A stretch of 64,000 nt of DNA from Diospyros lotus. Lineage: Eukaryota; Streptophyta; Magnoliopsida; Ericales; Ebenaceae. The stretch lies in NCBI RefSeq assembly GCF_014633365.1, contig NC_068343.1, positions 27,683,307 to 27,747,306 on the forward strand, in the 5' to 3' direction. The notes beneath the pieces are model-generated. The model searched no databases and had not been told where the DNA came from. It saw only the letters and a program-made list of their open reading frames with translations. A program made the translations under genes and the position numbers. Below, in pieces: positions 1 to 12,444 of this stretch (position 1 is its first letter; each line of letters starts with the position of its first letter).

Positions 1-769
1 AAAAGGTTAAAAACGATTGGAAAGCTGGGCGCGTGCAGTACACATGCAAGCAAGTCACGTGAGGGCGTGTGAGAGCTAGGTAATTTTTGAAATTTTTTTA
101 ATAATTTTTAGGAAATTATTTTAGGATTTTCTATAAAAAAAATATTTGAAAAAATATTTGAGAAATTATTTATTGTGCCATTTTAAAGAAAATGAGGTTT
201 ATGGAAATAAGGAAAAATAGGAAAAATTGAGGAAAATATGAAGGAATTAGGAAAATCATAAATATTGAATAAATTATTAGTTAGGAAATTAATTGGTCAT
301 AGGTTTTAAGGATTTTGCATCGTTCGAGGCCAAAACGTACTTCGAGGAAAAGCTAAATTGTCATTCAAGGTGAGTGGTTTCTCGAAACTTGATTTATTTC
401 ATGCAAATGGTTTTGGTATGTGAGCATTCCTACCTAAAACTTAGTTTATTTATGGGTGGTTCAACCCTATACTTGATTTTGTTCATACAAATAGTTTGAC
501 CTGTGATAGGTTTGATTTCATGTGGATGGTTCATCCAAAATGTCTATTTACAAGTGCATTGAAATATCATTTCATGTAATGCATTGTTACACGTTGTAGA
601 TGTAGCATTGGCATGTGTGTTGGAAATGGGTAGCGTTTTCGGGTTGCTTTTGAGTGGAAACGTAATCCTTGACGTGATTGTGGTGTGCCACGTTCCTATG
701 TTCATGTTGACCCTCCGATGACGGAAGTGGTAACGATTGTTCCCGAGGTGTCAGAGAAATGCGTTGATG
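1..769 (+). mobile_element. Old Ty3/gypsy-type LTR, left part (interrupted by element A)
   Basis: AT-rich sequence with no gene. It contains AAGGTGAGT at 367-375, which other LTRs in this window carry at a comparable place. Its continuation is on the far side of element A at 16509, where the TTGCC target duplication resumes and an LTR signature (two short palindromes) is found. I infer a plus-orientation LTR whose start lies left of the window. The family is not determined. Confidence 0.5.
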
Positions 770-774
770 TTGCC
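770..774. repeat. Target-site duplication of element A, left copy
   Basis: TTGCC immediately before the TGTAAC terminus of element A. The identical TTGCC follows the other terminus at 16504-16508. Five-base duplications are usual for plant LTR retrotransposons. Confidence 0.9.
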
Positions 775-3258
775 TGTAACACAGCGCTTTTTCTCTTACC
801 GAGCGTGTCACTATGCTGGGGCCTAAAATATACATAAATCATTTTTTTCTTTCTTTCTCGGTACATAACTTAACCTTAAGTACCGAATTCCAAACAAAAC
901 CCCTAGCAAAACATTAAAGATGCGGAAGCAATAATCAAACCTGATATGGTACATAATCAGTTTACTTTATAACATAAGAACCCGTACCATGTTTAACATC
1001 ATATTCTCAATATTGAAATACATAAATACATGGAGATTTTATAATATTCTAACAAGGCTAATCATTAATAAAGCATCAACTAAACCATATCCAAGTCAGC
1101 TCGCCGAATCCATCGGCCACGCCATCACGTGCCGTCATATCTCAACCTACTCCTTGTCTGAGCTGCAAGTCTAAACTGGAACGTGGAATGTTCCAGGGGC
1201 ATAACCCATTAGAAGATGAAACCTCTAGTGAAGGTCCAAACATATATATACGAATGCATGATGCAATAATATGAACAACATTTGCCCTTAATGTAACTTC
1301 TCAAGCCCACCATCCTGGCACGGAATCCAAGGCAAATCCCGAACCTCTACAAGATAAGCCTAACGTTATTCCATCATTGCCCTAGGGGAATTACAGCTAC
1401 ACTCTGGGGGCGACATCCCATTCCTATGCACAAATATCAATGTGAATAATATCGTGCCATGCAATTATCACGACTTTCCATGCAATATGACAAAATGAAT
1501 CATATCTTTCGTAAATATTATGCATATATAAGCAATCATATCTTTCATAAACATCATGCATAATAAACAATCATATCATGTAGGATAGGAAAACTCACCT
1601 TTTGAGATAAACTTGCCTTTTCTTGAAAAGCGTGCATCACCTCGATATGCGTGCCCCACCTTAATTTTCGTGCCAACTCTCAAAAGTTACACCAATCACA
1701 TCATCTTGATTACCTCAAACATAAAAATGATATTCTATTACTAAATATCTCAATATTCCATTTATTTCCTTTTTTACTTCATTTTTCCTTCTAAATATCC
1801 CAATAAATACCTCGGGACCATTTTCTCAAATCTATCTCCACAATAATTCATAATAGACTATAAAATTCAAAGGAAAAATACTAAACTTACCCAGATGTTG
1901 CGTTTTCACACAAAATAAGGCTCTTTGGCGGTAAAATCGAGACATCGATAATCCCAAATCCAAATCTTTTTGCACGGACCTCCTTAAATATTTTTATGGA
2001 ATTTCTAACATTTTTTCCAAAATTTTTGGACCATACACTCGCCCGCACGCACCCCCACACAATTAGGGCGACTAGAGCGTGTGGAGACCAGCGCGTGACC
2101 AGCATGCGCCGGTCGTTTTCCCCGGCGATGGCGACGCCGGAAAAATTGGCCGACTCCACCTCTTAAAAGCCCTTCTCCATTCGATTTGAATGGCACCACT
2201 TTGGGCCTGAAAGGACAACCGGAGACCCCTCAACCAAAATGCATCAAATTCTCCAGAATTGATCCTTAGGCCATGGGCAACAAAATCCCTATGATTTTGG
2301 CCTCCAATTCATTCAAAAACAGGAGCAATTTGAAGCTCCAACTTACCCATTTTCGGCCATCTCGAAACCCCTATTTATAGGCATCTTCGATACTCCAAAT
2401 GCCCGAGATCGGTTAGCCCATGAGCCTTAGAGCATAACCCTACCCCGGATCGACCTTGAGCAAGCCTTATCTGACCAAAAAAAGAAGTTGCAGGCGCATG
2501 AAAAATCCGGCCAACTTTCGACCGCTGTTTCTTCAAAATCCGGCCACAACGATGGCTTTTGTCAAATCTTACTTTGCAAAAGTTGCTCCCCTGACTATTC
2601 CTCGTGCAACCCTGTGGCCAAAATCGACCATGGCTGACCAGCCATGTGCTGGTCAAATTTGCCCATGTTGCCATTTTTGAGTTTTTGCACTTTTACCCCA
2701 CTGATTTTGGTTTTCTCATTTTGGCCCTCTTTCACCAAGCCCCTTAACTTTTGATAATTGCTTTCAAGACCCTCAAGTCCTAAAACATCAATTTGACCCC
2801 TGAAGATTCTGAAAAAATATCGTTTAGGCTTCTTTCTAGCAATTTTAAAAAATTACACTTAGGCCCGAATCTTCGTTTTGGCCCTAAACCTCTTTGTTTC
2901 TTCCTGACACCACTGAAGGGTTGTTCCTTACGAAAAATCGAAGCCCCTCAAGCTACCGTTGACTTCCCGAAAGTTGTCTATAACAATTCGGTATTGCAGC
3001 TTAATTGGCAGTTATATTTTAGTTGTACCAAAAATTGTTCCCGATCTGATTTCTTTCGGCACCATAAATCCTATCTCGGGGTGCTCGTTAATGCCACACC
3101 ATTTTCCTTTGGCATCTTGGCTCCAGGGCACTCCCGAAAGTCGATTCGGTTATCTATACGGTAATAAATTACCGTTATACCTTTCATTTATCCTTAAATT
3201 TCATTTTTGCCCCAAGATAAATTACCCTTGAATCATTTAAAATTTCTCGGGTATTACA
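775..3258 (-). repeat. 3' LTR of element A
   Basis: A 2484-bp direct repeat of 12445-16503 once the nested 1505-bp insert there is removed. On the minus strand it starts TGTAATACCCGAG and ends GTGTTACA. A TATA-like TATAAATAGGG lies on the minus strand at about 2370-2382. A splice-donor-like AAGGTGAGT (minus) is at 1593-1601, and the CTGGAAC/GTTCCAG palindrome is at 1176-1196. Confidence 0.9.
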
Positions 3259-3275
3259 TTCACCCCTCCTTAAAG
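3259..3275 (-). other. Polypurine tract of element A
   Basis: On the minus strand CTTTAAGGAGGGGTGAA directly precedes the 3' LTR start TGTAATACCC. This is the plus-strand primer of reverse transcription in LTR elements. Confidence 0.85.
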
Positions 3276-3769
3276 AAATTTCATCCCCAAAATTTTCATC
3301 AGACCGTTAAGGTAACTAAGACATAACATAGCTCATTACCTGAATACCTTAAATCAAACATCTATTTGATCCTTGACAAACACCTCGGTTTGCATTCCTT
3401 ACACGTCTAATGCTTACAAGCATACCATGTCATTCACATAATTTCCTGTTGTGACTCCTTTCAGACAACCACACATCTTTCAATCATTTTAGGCACTCAC
3501 ATTCTTCCTCGAAACTTTTGAGAATGCCTTCTCGCATTTCAAAAATCATAAACCTTGGGCTGGCCATATCATCATTCCATAGACAAATACACTTGCCAAC
3601 CACACCTGCCTTCCGTATCTCGTTCACCAGATCTAGCTAAACGACAAGGGCAATAAAAATAGACGATCCCTTCGGCACTACCATCATAGTCGGCAGGCCA
3701 ACAAGCCTCCAACTTCATCCAACACTCACAGCTATCCACCAGATCCTGCGTTGGGCACCTCTCTGCCAC

Positions 3770-4075
3770 GCGCCTGGTGATACAAAGTAGTGCAGTCATA
3801 GTCCTTAAGGAACTCCATTAACCGTTGCTACCTCTCGTTTAGCTCCTTTTGTGAGAACTCATATCTCAGACTCCTCGTGGTTCGTGAGCACATCAAAATG
3901 TCCCACCATTCCGTTTCGATAGGGTCTCTATAACTTCAAGAGCACATACCACATTTGCCAACTCCAAGTCATATATCGGGTAGTCCTTTATGTGCCTTGG
4001 CGTGATCCGCACGCCATCATTCGGTCATGTTGCACTAATCATGCAACTCGATCCTTTGAGCTATCATAAACTCTT
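3770..4075 (-). pseudogene. RNase H relic of Ty3/gypsy pol (element A)
   Basis: Minus-strand translation in mixed frames gives GSRQ, then YPIYDLELANVVCALEV (about 3931-3984), then FSQKELNER and FLKDYDC (about 3790-3870). These match the order of the plant Ty3/gypsy RNase H block (ASRQL, NYPTHDLELAAVV, FTQKELNLRQRRW, LLKDYDC). Frameshifts and stops interrupt it, including a stop right after KELNER. Only about 450 bp separate it from the polypurine tract, so most of the integrase has been lost. It is dead coding sequence. Confidence 0.75.
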
Positions 4076-5189
4076 ACTGCACCCGATAGGTTATTCTTAT
4101 TAAACTCTTCTCATGAGTCCTATTGTAGACATAATTATTCCAGGGTGTCAAATCACGACCTTCTAACAACAGCTTGCCAAAACACCTTATTTTGAAACCT
4201 CTTAGCATTCAATTTTGAAGCCTGATTCCCCAAAATTTTATTTCGAATCCTACGTTGCTCCATGTTTTGCAACATAAGGTCGGGACTATAATTACCTGAA
4301 AAGCCCCGAACTTAACTTTCGTGCGTCCAGATAATTTTTTCTTCTTGCCAAAATCACCGGAATAATAAAACACATTTTTCCCATAAAGAAGAGAAAAGTA
4401 TTATTTTCTTTTCTTCCTTATTTCTTCTTCCTTCTTCTTCTTTCTTCTCCTTCTTCTTCCTTTCTTCCTTCCTCTGTCGACCCTGCACGCAAACAGCCAC
4501 CGACCGCCGCCGCCTTCAGACGGCCGCCGCTGCCCCCTCCGCAACCGCCTCCAACACCTGCTCCGCCATCAGCCACGAGCCACCGTGCGGCTTCTCCACG
4601 CCCCAACCACCGATCGCCATCTCTGATAGCCCAAACGGCCCTCCGTCGACCAGATCCAACCGTTGCCACCGCTACCAGCTACCTCTCGCAGCCACCGGCC
4701 ACCGCCCAGCTTCCCTCAGCTGCCACCGCGCCATTGTCGTCCTTGCCACTGCTGCCAGATCTGGGTTGATCCGACCCGACCTGACTCAATCTGCTTCAGG
4801 TTTGACCCTTCCCTGATTCGACTCATTAGATCTGACCCATATCTGTTTTGACCCATCCATTTAGATCCAACCCACATCTGATTTATTTAGATTTAGTCAG
4901 ATCTAGATCTATCATGTCAAGGCACAACATGCCATGGGGCAACATACCAAGGCCCCGGTCTTGATGCAGTGCCTGCGTAGTCTTAAATAAAGGATACAAT
5001 TCGCAGTGCATCTTTGCTCCTTACTTCCGTTGTGAGGATGGTATTGCTCGTTTTGTCGCCATCCGTGATGTTTTTACTGTCAAGAATGTTGTCAACTTCC
5101 TAGCTCCACTTTCGGTTAACAACCGATTTTGGGCTTCTGATACACTTCTCTTTGAAGCTCAAGCCCGGCTTCAAGATCCCGTCTATGGC

Positions 5190-5194
5190 TGTGT
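5190..5194. repeat. Target-site duplication (TGTGT), left copy
   Basis: TGTGT precedes the insert at 5195 and recurs at 6680-6684. The duplicated bases fall within the LBD codons for Cys-Val. Confidence 0.88.
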
Positions 5195-6679
5195 TGTAGG
5201 ATCATGAACGAGGATCAAAAGCATGCAACGGAAGCGTTTTAAAATAAAAACGATCCTCGTATTGGTTAGAGTCTAGGAGACTTACTTTTACGGCGGATTA
5301 CCGGACGGAATGGAGCGATGGGAGCTTCTTCGCGTGGAGGAGACGACGGCTGTCCTGCTAGCCTTCGGCTCCGTCGCATCAGAACTCAAACGCCCCCTTT
5401 CGATCTTCCGGAGTATGACTCGAACTCGTGGCCTCTCTTCGGTGAAGGAGAATAAAAAACGACTTGGATGAAAAACAACTAAAGAGAGATATATATAGGG
5501 AGAACCCTAGGGTTAAAACCCTAGTGGGCCAAACCCTAATGGGCCAAGACCTTTTAATTAATTTTCTAATTGGGTTAGCCCAATTAATTAATTAAAACCC
5601 TAATGAACTATTATTTTATTTTAGCCCAATGGACCATTCTAAATAAAATAACTCTCTCTTAATGTAATTCATCCAACAAGCCAAATGTATTAAAAATACA
5701 TGAGTTACATCGAGCTACCCCGGGGACCAAAAGACAAATTATTCACGGCTGCTAAAATGACCAAAATATCCCTGCTACCTAGTAGCTATATTTTTGTCAT
5801 TCTAAGTGTTCCAACTATCACCATATGGTAACACTGACCCCACGAATAATTTTGCATATGCCATGTCTTTGACCTACTAGTGTAATGACGAAAATACCCC
5901 TCTGCGTAACACCCATCATTTAGAAAGGAATAATGTACTAACACCTTTCTAAATGACTTCTACCATCCTTAGATCACTAGTCCAATAATCCGTGACTACT
6001 CGAATGTACTTGCTTATCACTGGGAGCTACCCAGAAGCACACACTCTTAAGTCACGTTCCCAGGGCCCTGGATTATTCGATTATTCTTGGACAATCACAA
6101 GGGGGTGAATCACAGAAACTATCTTGTAATAGTCTGTCTTAGCTAATTAGAAACCATACTCCCAACTCAAAAAGATATTGATCTTTGATAGACCTCACTT
6201 ACAATGAATCCAAGAATATAGATCTAGGTTCACTAGACCACCAACTAATACTCAAGTATTAGAGTACTCGTCCACGTAGTAGCAGTGATAGACTAGCTCC
6301 ATGATAATTAGTACTTTGTCATTAGCTTCTATCACAGGTCCACTCTACGCATTCCAAATGCGCTTGTACAATTAGAGTAAACGGACTGTTTACTGGCTAA
6401 GGCAAGCCATCCTCCATTAGGATCTATTGCACAATGATCTTATCATGATAGAATGCCCAGTTCTATCAAAAGATCAAGAGTTATATTTTCTTGCTTATTA
6501 AGTACCCATGATTCATGCCTAACTGTGAAGAACGACCCATCACATGAATCACTTACTTAATAGCATGGACACCTTTCCAACAATTAAATGCAAATAATAT
6601 ATGTGCCATAAACTGAATAAAAGAAACATCATTACCATAAATTAAACAAAACGTGTCTTTAGGGCATACATTTCCAACA
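5195..6679 (-). mobile_element. Solo LTR of a Ty1/copia element (Angela/BARE-like), inserted in the LBD relic
   Basis: A 1485-bp insert, TG...CA on the minus strand, flanked by TGTGT. It is nearly the same sequence as 14374-15878 in the opposite orientation; I counted about four differences in the first 210 bp. The minus-strand start TGTTGGAAATGTATGCCCTA closely resembles the start of BARE-1/Angela LTRs. A TATATATA promoter-like run lies at about 5489-5498 (minus). No primer site, gag or pol is present, so it is a solo LTR left by LTR-LTR recombination. Lineage assignment rests on memory of the LTR start. Confidence 0.85.
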
Positions 6680-6684
6680 TGTGT
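6680..6684. repeat. Target-site duplication (TGTGT), right copy
   Basis: Identical to 5190-5194. The LBD reading frame resumes immediately afterwards. Confidence 0.88.
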
Positions 6685-7099
6685 ATCTCACACTATTGCC
6701 CTTCAGCAGCTAGTTAGTGAGTTCCAAGCTTATCGAGCTTATTTGCAAGATTCACTTTTTGCATATTATTCTTTGTATCCCCAACCTATTCCTCAACCTA
6801 ATCAAAACCCGAGCTAGAATTTCGATCCTCCTATCATCCCAGAGGATGTCCCTCATCCTAGTTTCTCAGAGGCCACTCTTCCACCTTACCCTGGTGAAGC
6901 CAGCAGTAGCCAGATGCCACCCCCAGATGACATCGATGAGCTAGGACTTGTTGTGTTTGGCAACCGTCGTCCTCACTGAGCATTGGCATCATCATCAGTT
7001 TTACGGTTTGCCTTTTTTCTTTAAGTAATTGTACGGCTTGATTTCCTGTAATTGTTTGAACATCTGGAATGAATATTATGCTTTGGTACTTTAAACATT

Positions 7100-7250
7100 T
7101 CATTCCCTTGTCTTACCCTCGATTGTATATTGATCGTCAATTACCTCAGCCTCTTGCAGCTGTTTTAATAATTCATCAAATCGAGATAAAAACATCGGCT
7201 CTTAATTATCACCTAATAATTCACATTCTTAATCAAGTCACACATAACTA
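7100..7250 (-). pseudogene. Reverse transcriptase N-terminal relic of element A
   Basis: This aligns by eye with 26568-26660 of element B. Both correspond to the RT stretch around VKNRYPLPRIDELFDQLQ in plant Ty3/gypsy elements, here broken by stops and small indels. The match stops at about 7095, where the LBD-bearing segment begins. Confidence 0.55.
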
Positions 7251-7633
7251 AGCATCCAATAACCTCAAGCTATCATTGGCAATTTCATCATTAAAAAATA
7301 ATCCCGTTAAATCTTCCGAGAATATATCCTAGTTATTTTCAGCTTTTCACTTACCGCATGTGCCTATACCTCATAACAACAGGCTCATCACTTTCATAAC
7401 TTGTTGACATCATTTTTTTGTCTAGCTATATATCTCTCAATTTGCCTACTGGGCTACCTAAACCGGTCGTCTAATCATACGAGAGTTTCATTTTAAAAAT
7501 CAAAAATCTCGAATCCTCAATCAATTTGGGTCTACAGCTTCTCTTACTGCGACCTATCATCTTAGTATATCTGCCAACGTCTTGATACTCTCAATCGCAT
7601 CCAAGATTTACACAATCTTTAAGACGACAATCC

Positions 7634-7638
7634 ATAGT
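7634..7638. repeat. Target-site duplication (ATAGT), left copy
   Basis: ATAGT before the insert, with ATAGC after it at 10324-10328. Four of five bases match. Confidence 0.65.
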
Positions 7639-10323
7639 TGTAACGCCCCGCTCCCACTTACGGGTGTTACTCGTGAACAATCACCCGAATTGTCCACCTG
7701 CCCGGCCTTAGGTGAAGGGTGGACCATGTTTCAAGACGAAACGCCCTAGGTGGGAACTAGACTCGTCCTTCCCTTCCCTGAACCCCAGGATTCACTAGCA
7801 GAATTGGGTTTTAACCACACCGCATAGGCTATAAAGAAAATCTCCTTCAGACGCCCAATCGCCATTTTCTCATTTTTATTTAATTCTTTTTCCAACCAAG
7901 AATTTTACCGGGCTCCATAAATCACCATTTGAATCAATCCATTGATTGATTACCAAATTTGGAGGAAAAACTCAATTTTTCAAACTTTCAGCCTTTTCTC
8001 CAAAAATGCCCGAAAAATCCCTTTATCTTGAAAATTCCTCCGGGGCCCAAAATCAATTAAGAAATTGCCCAAACCCCCCCCCCCCCCAAAAGTCCAAATT
8101 TTAAAAAAAATTGGACGGGGGGGTCCGCTGACAAGCCCGGGGCCCGAACAGGGCCCCGCTGGCTACTGGCCGCGCGGGCTAGCCGCGCATGCCGCTCGCC
8201 CACCCGCGTGCCTGGTCACTCACGCGCCCCGGCCCGCCCACCCCGCGCGGGGCCGCCCGCGGGCACGACCACCCACCCGCGCGCGCGCGCCCGCCTGGGC
8301 GCGCCTGGCCGCCCGCGGCCGGCTGCTGGCCCCTGCTACTCTTCAGCTTTCTTTTTTTTTTTTTTTTTCCAAACTCTCCAGATCTCATTTCTGAAATATA
8401 TGGCTCCTAATTCCAAAATTTGGACTCCAAAAACCCTCAAAAATTTATCCAACTAGATGCCTTTCACACTAGGGAAAAATACATCTTTCCTTCAAGTCTC
8501 ACACTTTGGGTTCTATGCTAGGCCAAATCTATTCAAAAATTTCAGAATTAAAAATCAATAAATATACACCCCAACTTTAATTTTTTTTTTAAATGAAGCT
8601 TATACACTCTCTTGATGCTTAATACAACATACAACACAAATGAAAATACATATAGCTTAAGGCTTTATCGAGCCATTACAACACATCCTTGAGACTTCTC
8701 ATTCATCCATAAGCTTTCCCCCTTTGACTTGCTCTTTCTCATGCCTTGACAACCTACATGTGAGTGTAAAAACCTCATGAGCTATTAAGCTCAATAAGGG
8801 TGCTTATGCAATAAGTATGAACATAAACATAAATCATGCAATGGCATGTGCATGCAAATGTAGTTAGGTCTTCCATGCTCTCACAACCTTTCAAGGTTTG
8901 AAGCCTTAACCTACCCCTTTCCATCATGTATCTTAACAATCCCTATGGCCATAGCTATTATGTACATGAAGAGCATGCTTAATACAACATGAAAAGTTTA
9001 TAAACATACTTACAACCATGCAAGGCCACCATCGCATGGGGCCATCCCTTACCTTTATATTTTTATTTTTTTTTAGCTTCCTTCAAGGTTCTTCAAGCTC
9101 CATCAAGCTTCCATAGCCACTCTCCCATTTTTCCCAAACCTTCTTAAAGAAAATAAAGAGTGGATTACTCAAAACCCCTTAGAAAGATGAAGAGAATAAG
9201 ATAAATTCACACCTTACCTCTAGGCTTCTTCTCATTCCTCTCTTCTTCTCCTTCTTCTTCTTGTTCTTCTTCTTCTTCTTCCTTTCTCTCTCTTCATTTG
9301 CAATCCATTCAAAATGAAAAATGGAAGACTTAGCATCTTCCAAATACCCTTTTATCTCTAACAACTTCAAGGTTAGATCCTAACCCTTGGATCTTCCTTC
9401 ACTTTATGGGAATAAATCCCCACCTTCCAAACTAGCACAATCCATGTGCTCTTGTCTTCTTTAATCTCCACCATTAGATTTCTTTTACCTTTGAAGACTA
9501 GATAACCATTCAAATCCCTTTACATGTGGCAATCCATGCCACTTCTCTTGAATCATCTCAACCATTAGATTTTCAAGACTTAATCTCCTCCCTTGGATCA
9601 AGTCTTCCATGCCAAAATAGCTATTTTTCTCATTTATTTTTAAGGGGACTAATTTCATGCCATCACTTGAAAGACCACGTGAGAGACATAATTCATTTCC
9701 ATAATTAATTAATTAAATGCCACCATTTTCCAACCATTAATGCATGACTATTTTCTTTTCCTTTTGCATTTTCTTTTTAAGCAACATTATCATTGCCTTC
9801 ATTAAATGCTAGAATGACTAATATCATTTCTTTTACATTTATTTAACTCTTCTTTTAACTTGGACCACCACTTGCCAAGTGTCACTCCATGACACCATTC
9901 TTGGCTTCCAAGCTTTAATCACATCCATCCATGTGGCATCCCCACATTTATTCACCAAATTTAGGGAAAATTAATTATTTTCTCACATAATTCAATATTC
10001 ACTATTTTCCCTATTTCCATAATTAAATTCCTTTATGGAATTAAATTCCAAATTCCAAAATACCCTTTGTGAATTTATTAATCCCTTATCTCCACATAAT
10101 TACAAAATTGAGATTTAATTCACCTACTCACCTAATTCCACATAGGAATTATTTCTAATTTACCAAAATACCCTTTTTATTGGATTTCACTATCCAAATT
10201 ACCAAAATACCCCTCTCATAGGGCACCCTCAATCTCAAGGATCCAACACCTTCTCATGGGCATTTTTGGAATTTTCTCACTTTCTTTCTCATTCTTTTAA
10301 CACCGGTAACACTGGGTGTTACA
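7639..10323 (-). mobile_element. Solo LTR, family C, 2.7 kb, inserted in element A interior
   Basis: The insert begins TGTAACGCCCC on the plus strand and ends GGGTGTTACA; the same sequence occurs in plus orientation at 19906-22634. Element A's interior resumes on both sides in register with element B (7638 and 10324), which shows it is an insertion. It has a very GC-rich core with GCGC runs (about 8130-8330), a poly-C tract at 8075-8088, a T tract at 8351-8368 and a CTT-rich stretch at 9238-9290 (GAA-rich on its sense strand). A splice-donor-like AAGGTAAGG (minus) lies at 9047-9055. It has no coding capacity. Confidence 0.82.
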
Positions 10324-12430
10324 ATAGCCATGCTACCAGCTAAAGCAAGTAGGTACTTACATTACCCACGGTACTCCCATCCTCGCTAGATTTCTTTCTG
10401 AAACTCTAAAGTTCCACTATAAATCCCTAGATCCTCAATCAATTCTTTTAAGAAATTCCTCAAGAATCTCAAACCGACTTATCCTCAAAGATCCCAAATC
10501 AGATCACAATATTTGGTTCCAATTATCTTCCAAGAACTCGATTTCCTTTCCATCACGGCTTTCTATCCATCATTCATCACGGTGCTTTCAAGCTCTGCTC
10601 GTCGAGTTGACTACCGACCACTTTACTTGATTCTGCAGGTTCATTTGGCACACTGAAACGTAGTCACAACCTCTGTTTGACTAGGTCTCCTTATCATTCC
10701 TTTAGGGTCGATACAACCTATCAAGTACCTCTTTCCTTTTTAGTACCTGAACTCTACTTTGAGTCGAGACTACCATTTCAAAACTCATCGGTCAAGCCTT
10801 TGGACCGGTCATGCTCCATTACCTGAAATCTCATTTACCGAGAATCCACTGACTCTCGCATTTTGTTCTTCAGATCCAGTTGACTATCGGCACCCGACCA
10901 TTAAATTAGTTCTTCCTAGGCACTACTCTTTCCGTCAGCCAACACACAGCTGTCATCATCACCCCCATCATATGGTAGGCTTACTCCTACATCATATGTC
11001 GACCCTCACGCGAGTACGTCCCGGGTGAAAACTGCACGGTCTCGTCGTAGTCCTTCAAGAACTATCATTCGTCGTCGCTACCCTGAGTTTAACTTCTTTT
11101 GTAAGAACCTTCATTCGATGCCCTCATCATGGCCTGGTGATTCCATCACCTCATAGGTAGCGCTTACACGGCTTACGAGCATGCATCTTTCCTTTCCATT
11201 TCATACGTCAGGTAGCTTTCCCTTTGAGCCACCCAACACGACTATCTCATGATCCCATTGTCATACTTGACACCGAGGTATTCTATCCCTCGAGTCTCTC
11301 ACTATTCGTCGTGTCACCTACTCCCAAGATGACCACGAACCCCAATGCAATTCCTTACATAGGACACACAGTCCATATTCAATCCATCTCATTTCAGTTC
11401 ATGAGGCTTCCAGCCTCTATCAATCACAACTAGTGGCACACCTCACATCTTAGACCATTGGGACTTAGATCTCCCTCACAAGGTACAGACCCTAATGGGC
11501 TGCCCCAGATCTTCAGCATCTGATCGTCTCCTCAGCAGTTCACTAAGCAACTTAGACCTTGGGTCCCTGACCCATACCGCGAGACAGCCAACTAACTTCC
11601 CCGGTACGTTGATCATAAGCTCATCACAAGTCTTCTTCCTTGGTCCCTAGATCCAGATCTGTCACTGCAAACACCGACCAGTAGTGCCATCACGCTGCTA
11701 GGGTTTCCTATCCCGTCTTTGCGAGTCACATCAGTTGCACCACTTTTGGCTCATCAATTGACGTACTCATGCCCCATTATTTGGCCATCTTTGTCCTCTC
11801 GTTCATCCTAATCCGTGGGATCCCATATCTTATTTTCGAGATACCAAATGATCCTCGAAAATCTTATCCTTCGATCCTAATTCATCAACTAAGCCTTGTC
11901 ACATCGGACTAATCATCACTGATCCGATCATCTTTCATAACCGCAGTTATCTCATCTCTCATTGCAAGGATTTTGACTAATGACATCAAATCATCAGTCT
12001 CTAAATCTCTCGGATCCATAATCACGGTTACCGAGTCAACCGTACACTCGAATCATTTCATCGGATCCTTATTCCAATAACTAGATCATTCCACTTGAAC
12101 TTAGCTTCTATTAGGCATTCTATTATTCACCAGGAATAGTAGTTGTCTACTGAAATAATGTCTGCTCGTGAATAATACACCAGGTAAATTCTCAAGAAAG
12201 AGAGGTGGGTCACAAACGGACACACTTAAGTACCAAGTCTTTCCTTAGCCAAAACATTCCTAGACATGCACTTCCACTACAACACAGTTATCCAGTAACC
12301 GTCAATACCCAAATCTTAAGGTGGCTTTGCTTATCTAGCCACACGCGACCTTTTCCTTAGGTTCACCCTAGTATCGACTATATCAGAACCACTTAAGACT
12401 TCCAATCAGATTTCTTTTCCACAAAAATCA
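10324..12430 (-). pseudogene. Degenerate gag/protease region of element A
   Basis: The stretch follows the primer site in the element's direction and aligns by eye in several blocks with 24130-25800 of element B. Examples are the 'aagtgcatgtctagg' block and the block around the CCTAAAGGAATGATAAGGAG match. No open frame survives and I cannot read a convincing gag or protease motif, so the product assignment is by position only. Confidence 0.5.
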
Positions 12431-12442
12431 GCTCTGATACCA
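12431..12442 (-). other. Primer binding site of element A (tRNA-iMet type)
   Basis: The minus strand reads TGGTATCAGAGC two bases inside the 5' LTR end (GTTACA-GT-TGGTATCAGAGC). This is complementary to the 3' end of plant initiator methionine tRNA. Confidence 0.9.
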
Positions 12443-12444
12443 AC

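Larger units (their letters stand above)
4914..6979 (+). pseudogene. LOB-domain (LBD/AS2-family) transcription factor pseudogene, split by a solo LTR
   Basis: LBD proteins are plant-specific DNA-binding regulators with a CX2CX6CX3C zinc motif, a GAS-type block and a coiled coil. Here the frame from the ATG at 4914 meets TGA at 4962-4964. It then continues from 4965 as CSACVVLNKGYNSQCIFAPYF, given here only as the Cys cluster: Cys, Cys, Tyr replacing the third Cys, and Cys, followed by APYF. After FTVKNVVNFLAPL comes FEAQARLQDPVYGCV, the family's strongly conserved block. At 5194 the frame is cut by the LTR at 5195-6679. Removing that insert and one TGTGT copy restores the frame exactly: SHTIALQQLVSEFQAYRAYL (the coiled coil), then a TAG at 6815-6817 and an acidic tail DDIDELG ending at TGA 6977-6979. 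No intron is visible. The gene is dead: two premature stops, a lost zinc ligand and a 1.5-kb insertion. Confidence 0.82.
4300..7095 (+). other. Foreign segment carrying an LBD gene relic, inside the RT region of element A
   Basis: Element A's interior matches element B on one side down to about 7095 (reverse transcriptase start). On the other side RNase H resumes at about 4075. The sequence between is not retrotransposon coding sequence and contains the LBD relic in antisense to A. Left of the LBD start, 4380-4850 is C/T-rich then GC-rich; on the minus strand this resembles the GAA-rich leader zone of LTRs here. I found no terminal inverted repeats or clear target duplication, so the vehicle (retroposition, Pack-type transposon or template switching) is unknown and the ends are approximate. 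Confidence 0.55.
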
